A stretch of 64,000 nt of DNA, taken from NCBI GenBank assembly GCA_964565765.1, contig CAZMGF010000004.1:25674-89673 (forward strand), read 5' to 3'. This DNA comes from Bog-1181 sp964565765. Lineage in GTDB: Bacteria > Oederibacteriota > PGYV01 > Palsa-1178. The notes under the pieces were generated by a model that was given only the letters and a program-made list of their open reading frames with translations, made no database searches and was not told where the DNA came from. The position numbers and the translations under genes were made by a program. This document shows positions 59,521 to 64,000 of the stretch, one piece after another (positions within the stretch are counted from its first letter, which is position 1; each line of letters begins with the position of its first letter).

Positions 59521-60390
59521 ATGAAAAAATTTAAATTATTTTTCGCAGTTGCAGCGGCGGTTATATTGTTCGCGCTCCCTGTTTTCGCTCTTGAGGATAC
59601 AAATCCGGAGGACCTTCCCTCCGACGCCGACGATGCTACGGTTGCCGCCGAAGCCGAGCCAAACCTGCCGGAGGTAAAAGTGGTTCAGCCCGAATATTTC
59701 GGGCTTGTTGATATTCGCGGGGACTTTACCACCGTCAATATGTCGTCCGTCAACGCAAAACTTGCGTCTTTGACTTCTGTTGTCGCAGGCGGCTCCGTAA
59801 CAGATAAAATGACCATAGGTTATCTCATTTCCATGGATCTTGGTTTCAAATTTTTCAAGGGCGTTCCCCTTACGCTCGGCCCCCGGTTTGATATAATCGG
59901 ATGCAACACCGGAAAATATTCCGCCAATGACGGCGCAGGCAATTCCCTTATATACAGCCTTGACGCCACAGAAATACCATTTATGCTTGGCGGAACATAC
60001 GCCTTTAATTTTCAGGAGATTCCCTTTGAAGCCACCCTCGGCATATATGCCGGCGCCGCGTACGCCAGGGCTTCGGTTAACTGGCTTCAGACAGAGGTAT
60101 CTCCATCAAATGATTACGACCTTACCGCTATATACGGCGGGTTTGGCTTTGCCGGCGAAATAAACGGATCATTCAAGTACCAGTTTTCAGAAACTGTCGC
60201 CGGAGGCCTTAATTTTGGTTACAGGCTCTCCTCAGTTCCGAGCGTAACGGCTCAAAGTACGGTGAACAGGAATGGTACGGATACTCCAATAGCAACACAG
60301 GGACAGGCGCTGCAGGATTCCAATAACAAAAATACGTCCTTTGACTTCAGCGGATTTTTGATCGGCGCGGATATAAGCATGAAATATTAA
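59521..60390 (+). CDS. Outer-membrane beta-barrel protein, paralogue 2
   Basis: Product of 289 residues: signal peptide (to FA), an acidic segment EDTNPEDLPSDADDATVAAEAEPN after cleavage, then strands comparable in order and spacing to paralogue 1 (LTLGPRFDIIG, MLGGTYAFN, LGIYAGAAYARA, GLNFGYRLSS, GADISMKY). Tandem duplication followed by divergence is the simplest reading. Function unknown. The next gene starts 31 bases downstream. Confidence 0.8.
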   Translation: MKKFKLFFAVAAAVILFALPVFALEDTNPEDLPSDADDATVAAEAEPNLPEVKVVQPEYFGLVDIRGDFTTVNMSSVNAKLASLTSVVAGGSVTDKMTIGYLISMDLGFKFFKGVPLTLGPRFDIIGCNTGKYSANDGAGNSLIYSLDATEIPFMLGGTYAFNFQEIPFEATLGIYAGAAYARASVNWLQTEVSPSNDYDLTAIYGGFGFAGEINGSFKYQFSETVAGGLNFGYRLSSVPSVTAQSTVNRNGTDTPIATQGQALQDSNNKNTSFDFSGFLIGADISMKY

Positions 60391-60421
60391 AACGCAGCAG
60401 CATCAGGGGGAATATTATCAT

Positions 60422-62203
60422 ATGGGACTTTTCAAGTCTGACGAAGAGAACAAGAAAGAATTTATCGCAAAAGGGCTTGAATACGCCAATAAGAACGAGT
60501 ACGAAAAATCGATACGCGAGTTCGGGAACGCCCTGAAGCTTTTTCCACGGGACGAAGACGCGCTTTTTAACCTTGCTTTTATTTATTCGGAGATGCGCCA
60601 GTTTGGAGCGGCGTATGACATTTTCAAGAAACTGATAAACATAAACCCCCATCATATCGAGGCCTTCAACAATCTGGGGCTTATTTTTGCCAGGCAGGAA
60701 AGATACAGTGATGCTGTTTTTGTATACAAAAAAGGTATTGAACAGAATCCCTCCTCAGCCGTACTCTATAACAATCTGGGAAACGTCTATTATGACATGG
60801 GCGAATTTGAAGAAGCTGTTCTGAATTTTAAGAAAGCCGGCGGGCTTGACCCCGTCTTTATGGAAAGGCTTTATCATCTCGGCATAGACGCGTACATGAA
60901 GGGGGCCGGCGAAGACGTTGAATCCGCTGTTTCAAAACTCCAGGAAAATGCCAGACACAACATTAACCGCGCAAAATCAATACATGACATAGGCGTGGCC
61001 TACATGGAAAGGCGCATGTTTGATAAGGCGATAGCCGCCTTTAACAAATCAATCCTTATTGACCCGAATTATTTAAGCGCCCATATTAACCTTGGTTATA
61101 TCTATCAGCAAAAAGAGGACTACGGGAACGCCATACATTCATTTGAGAAAGCCCTGACATTAAACCCTAAAAGCGCGAAAATTTACAACACCATCGGGCT
61201 GCTTTATGACAGGATGGAAAAGCCCGATATTGCCGTAAAAATGTATAAAAAGGCGCTTGCCCTCGACTCCACCTACGCCAACAGCCACTACATGCTCGGC
61301 CAGCTTTATTCCAACCGCGGCAGCGTTGACAAGGCCGTGGCGGAATTCACAAAACATATAAGGATACATGAAACCGGAAGCCTGGTTGATGACGCCATGC
61401 GCAGGATAGCCGAGCTTAAATCGATGACGTATGAGGATGTAAAGGAGCTTTTCAGCCTGTATATAGACGAAAGGCAATCAGGGATGTCGAATCCTCCCGC
61501 CTCCGATTCCACTCCGGCAGAAGCGGAAAAACCATATATACCGGCTGCTGCTCCGGCATATGTGCCGCCGCCCAGGTTTCAGGACGCCCGGACGGATAAA
61601 AGAGAACCGGAGCAGGAATTGTTTAAAGATAAACTTGACGAAAAAATGGGCTCCCGCTCCCCGGTTCCGGACAGGGCGCATCAGGAGAAGCGGCCCGGAG
61701 ATATGTTTTCCGGCGCCGTGCCGCCGCATATGATAAATGAAGAAGCTGTCGCGATGCCGCTGCCGATTCCTGATCAGGCCATCGAGGTAATACAGGATGA
61801 TTCTTACGGCGCCGGTATAATAGAGCTTCCATCAAGGCCCCAGGAAAACAGCTGGCCGCGGGAAGCCTTTGATACTTCTGTTAACAGTTCGGACCCTGTT
61901 GCCGGATATACACAAAACCTCAGCGGCCAGGATACGGCCGCGTTCGATTCCGGACCGGAAATAGCCCTTCCTGAAGAGCATATAAAAAGGGCTTATCATC
62001 AGTCTTCCACGGAGGCCGGCTATATTCCCCAGGAACCTGTCCACAGCACAGTTATAAATTCTGTGGGCCCCGTTTCACCGATAGGCCCCTCGGCAGGCGC
62101 TCCTGCGGCTCCCCGGATGCCAGTGGAGCCGCATAACAACGCCCATAAAAACATTCATCATGCCGTTCAAACGGAAGGCACTAAGGACGAAGAAAATAAA
62201 TAA
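60422..62203 (+). CDS. TPR scaffold with disordered Pro-rich tail
   Basis: Product of 593 residues. Residues 10-330 form about nine TPRs (ALFNLAFIYSEMRQFGAAYDIFKKLININP, AFNNLGLIFARQERYSDAVFVYKKGIEQNP, and so on). From about 350 the chain becomes Pro/Ala/Glu-rich with no fold expected and ends in a His/Asn-rich stretch. It has no signal peptide, so it works in the cytoplasm as an interaction scaffold. The downstream cyclic-nucleotide-binding gene lies 16 bases after its stop and may be a partner. Confidence 0.88.
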   Translation: MGLFKSDEENKKEFIAKGLEYANKNEYEKSIREFGNALKLFPRDEDALFNLAFIYSEMRQFGAAYDIFKKLININPHHIEAFNNLGLIFARQERYSDAVFVYKKGIEQNPSSAVLYNNLGNVYYDMGEFEEAVLNFKKAGGLDPVFMERLYHLGIDAYMKGAGEDVESAVSKLQENARHNINRAKSIHDIGVAYMERRMFDKAIAAFNKSILIDPNYLSAHINLGYIYQQKEDYGNAIHSFEKALTLNPKSAKIYNTIGLLYDRMEKPDIAVKMYKKALALDSTYANSHYMLGQLYSNRGSVDKAVAEFTKHIRIHETGSLVDDAMRRIAELKSMTYEDVKELFSLYIDERQSGMSNPPASDSTPAEAEKPYIPAAAPAYVPPPRFQDARTDKREPEQELFKDKLDEKMGSRSPVPDRAHQEKRPGDMFSGAVPPHMINEEAVAMPLPIPDQAIEVIQDDSYGAGIIELPSRPQENSWPREAFDTSVNSSDPVAGYTQNLSGQDTAAFDSGPEIALPEEHIKRAYHQSSTEAGYIPQEPVHSTVINSVGPVSPIGPSAGAPAAPRMPVEPHNNAHKNIHHAVQTEGTKDEENK

Positions 62204-62219
62204 TTATCAGGAGGCAAGA

Positions 62220-62675
62220 ATGGGTTCCGCGGATTTTCTTCTCAAACAGACCGGCTTTAGGGAACTTACTCCGGCAGACTGCGACGCGCTTGGCGCGGTA
62301 TGCGCCGAGGAGTCTTTTTCCACCGGTTCTCTTATTTTTCCGGAAGAGGGCCAGTGCGATAAAATGTACATTATAAAAAGCGGCTCGGTGAAAATAACAA
62401 AAAAAACAAAAGAAACGGAAAACACAATAGCAGTTATTAATCCAGGTGAGTTTTTTGGAGAGATGGCGCTGCTTGACGGCCTGCCGCGTTCGGCAACCGC
62501 GAAAGCAGCTTCTGATTCGGTTGTCCTGACTATAACAAGGGAAAACTATCAGGCTCTCAGGTTAAAGGCCCCTCATACCGCGTTGAAGATAATAGACATA
62601 CTTATCAAAGTCCTGTCAAACAGGTTGCGGCAGGCAAATAAAAATCTTGAAGTAATTTCATTCTGGATAGAATAA
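62220..62675 (+). CDS. Stand-alone cyclic-nucleotide-binding domain protein
   Basis: Product of 151 residues comprising one Crp-like beta roll plus C-terminal helix, without DNA-binding domain. The phosphate-binding cassette is PGEFFGEMALLDGLPRSATAKA with the Glu and Arg that contact cNMP. It is similar in size and layout to the protein at 18956-19420. The start at 62220 follows GGAGG by 5 nt; the longer frame to 62160 lies inside the TPR gene. Confidence 0.9.
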   Translation: MGSADFLLKQTGFRELTPADCDALGAVCAEESFSTGSLIFPEEGQCDKMYIIKSGSVKITKKTKETENTIAVINPGEFFGEMALLDGLPRSATAKAASDSVVLTITRENYQALRLKAPHTALKIIDILIKVLSNRLRQANKNLEVISFWIE

Positions 62676-62696
62676 AACCGAAGCGGAAAAATCTAC

Positions 62697-63875
62697 TTAT
62701 TTTGCCATCAAAAGCTTTATTGATTCCCCCATCCGTTTTATTCCTTCTTCAATTATTTCCGGCGTGCTCGCCGAATAATTAAGGCGTAATGTGTTGTCTC
62801 CTCCGCCGTTGGCGTAAAATGGCCTGCCCGGCACGAATGTGACGTCTTTTTTTATAACCGCGTCAAATAATTTCATGGTATCCAGTTTTTTCGGCAGCGT
62901 CACCCAGACAAACATTCCGCCTTCTGGCCGTGTAAATTTCACTTCCCCGGGAAAATATTTTTCAATCGAGGTTACCATGACGTCGCGCTGAACCCTGTAA
63001 AGTTTCTTTATCGACTCAATGTGTTTGTCTATTGAATTTTCCGTAAGGTACCTGTAAAGCACCCGCTGTGTAAATGAATTAGTATGAAGATCCGCCGCCT
63101 GTTTGGCCGTATTTACCGCGTCCATTATGTCCGGCGGGGCCGATATCCATCCAAGCCTCAAACCCGGCGCCGCGATCTTCGAAAAAGACCCCAGAAGAAT
63201 TGACTTCCGGTTATATTTCCGCATGGGAGGTATATGAGATCCCATAAAACGCAGTTCTCCGTATGGATTGTCCTCAACGGTGATTACCCCGTTCTGGGCA
63301 AGTATCTTTGCGGCCCGTTTTCGCACATCCTCCGAATAAGTAATTCCTGACGGGTTGTGAAAATTAGGCACGCAGTAAAAGAGTTTCATCCGGGCTCCAG
63401 AACATGCTTTTTTGAGTGAGTCCAGGTCAATACCGTCATCATTGAGCTTAACTGATTTAAACCGCGGTTCGAATACCGAGAATGCCTGTATGGCGCCAAG
63501 GTAACCTGGCTCTTCCATAACAACTTTATCCCCTTTATTGATAAGCACTTTCCCTATAAGGTCAAGGGCCTGCTGCGAGCCGGTGGTTATGAGTATTGAT
63601 TCAGGCGGTATGTCAAGCCCGTCCTTTTCCATATATCTTTTGCTTATAAATTCCCTGAGTTTATAAAACCCCTCCGTGGAGGCGTACTGCAGCGCCCTTT
63701 TGCCGTCGCTTTCAAGGACGTTTACGCAAGCCTCTTCGAGTTCCTTTATAGGAAACGTTTCAGGGTTCGGCAGCCCTCCCGCGAACGAAATTACATGCGA
63801 AGATTCCGTAACCTTGAGTATTTCCCTTATAAAAGATTTCGGGACATTTTTCATTCTGCGCGCTATTTCCGCCAT
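62697..63875 (-). CDS. PLP-dependent aminotransferase (2-aminoadipate/LysN-like)
   Basis: Product of 392 residues of fold type I. SFAGGLPNPETFP, QYASTEGFYKLREFI, TTGSQQALDLIGKVL, VPNFHNPSGITYS, VEDNPYGELRF and the PLP Lys in LLGSFSKIAAPGLRLGWI are diagnostic for the MocR/LysN-like group of aminotransferases, usually acting on 2-aminoadipate, aromatic or branched amino acids. The DNA-binding domain of MocR regulators is absent, so it is an enzyme. It converges with the preceding gene. The last 125 bases of the window (63876-64000) hold no gene. Confidence 0.93.
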   Translation of the reverse strand: MAEIARRMKNVPKSFIREILKVTESSHVISFAGGLPNPETFPIKELEEACVNVLESDGKRALQYASTEGFYKLREFISKRYMEKDGLDIPPESILITTGSQQALDLIGKVLINKGDKVVMEEPGYLGAIQAFSVFEPRFKSVKLNDDGIDLDSLKKACSGARMKLFYCVPNFHNPSGITYSEDVRKRAAKILAQNGVITVEDNPYGELRFMGSHIPPMRKYNRKSILLGSFSKIAAPGLRLGWISAPPDIMDAVNTAKQAADLHTNSFTQRVLYRYLTENSIDKHIESIKKLYRVQRDVMVTSIEKYFPGEVKFTRPEGGMFVWVTLPKKLDTMKLFDAVIKKDVTFVPGRPFYANGGGDNTLRLNYSASTPEIIEEGIKRMGESIKLLMAK

Positions 63876-64000
63876 TATTAAATACCGCCTTATTTTTTTT
63901 GTGAAATAATTATATAGTTCCGTGCCCTGTTTTTCAAGGATTTTTTATGTTCAAAGTCAGCGAAGGATAGAGTTTAGTCAGGTTTTATGACATGATGGTT

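Noticed and set aside
1..64000. CRISPR arrays, insertion sequences, rRNA genes, origin
   Set aside because: No direct repeats with regular spacing, transposase genes or rRNA stretches were seen on either strand.

Overview
The window is a moderately GC (mid-40s to about 50 %, by eye), gene-dense chromosomal segment from a Gram-negative-type bacterium. Outer-membrane beta-barrels, a PorV/PorQ-like porin, a heptosyltransferase-like GT9 enzyme and lipoproteins point to two membranes. Pyruvate:ferredoxin-type oxidoreductase (porCDAB), an iron-sulfur flavoprotein and a Ni-pincer-cofactor locus suggest an anaerobic, fermentative or low-oxygen life. Thr/Pro-rich secreted proteins that end in a YPNP-type C-terminal domain resemble those of uncultured candidate phyla (for example Goldbacteria, Firestonebacteria or Elusimicrobia-like lineages); that placement is inference and weak. 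No phage, insertion sequence, CRISPR array or rRNA was found.

Layout. 1-3.1 kb: a partial sulfatase-modifying-factor-like lipoprotein, a two-gene lipoprotein/secreted pair (the lipoprotein interrupted by a homopolymer frameshift), an alpha/beta hydrolase and the remnant of a YgjP/SprT-like metallopeptidase. 3.2-8.2 kb: ctpA-yibQ-tsaD-mgtC-dusB in one direction behind a clear promoter. 8.3-13.6 kb (plus strand): a giant beta-helix protein, a Thr-stalk protein and a PorV/PorQ-like barrel, closed by a perfect 25-bp inverted-repeat terminator. 13.6-20.9 kb: ROK kinase, GT117-like membrane protein and an NtrC-type regulator; a tRNA-Leu; and the operon speH-dksA-like-rsmD-CNBD-yvlD. 21-24.4 kb: porCDAB with promoter and terminator. 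24.5-33.1 kb: a long minus-strand run with a hemerythrin, GT9, MsrA, iron-sulfur flavoprotein, methyltransferase, SRPBCC protein, ATPase, and three exported proteins (beta-helix, beta-propeller, unknown).

33.2-46.0 kb is a signalling island: class III nucleotide cyclase, membrane PAS protein, ankyrin protein, three multi-PAS histidine kinases and an Rcp1-like response regulator; several of the intergenic regions carry near-consensus promoters. 46.0-53.3 kb is a continuous operon larE-larB-larC-cbiM-cbiN-cbiQ-cbiO followed 26 bp later by an SbmA/BacA-like ABC transporter: synthesis of the nickel-pincer nucleotide (NPN) cofactor coupled to nickel uptake. 53.4-58.5 kb: a beta-barrel protein, tRNA-Gln, a GH51-like arabinofuranosidase carrying an inserted carbohydrate-binding module, and an exported guanidino-group-modifying (deiminase-like) enzyme. 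58.7-62.7 kb: two tandem barrel paralogues, a TPR protein and a second stand-alone cyclic-nucleotide-binding protein. 62.7-63.9 kb: a LysN-like aminotransferase.

Three themes link the genes. (1) Export: three proteins share a type-IX-like C-terminal domain and one neighbour is PorV/PorQ-like. (2) Cyclic nucleotide signalling: one cyclase plus two effector domains without DNA-binding parts. (3) Nickel: the full NPN assembly set with a CbiMNQO importer but no LarA-like client enzyme within the window.
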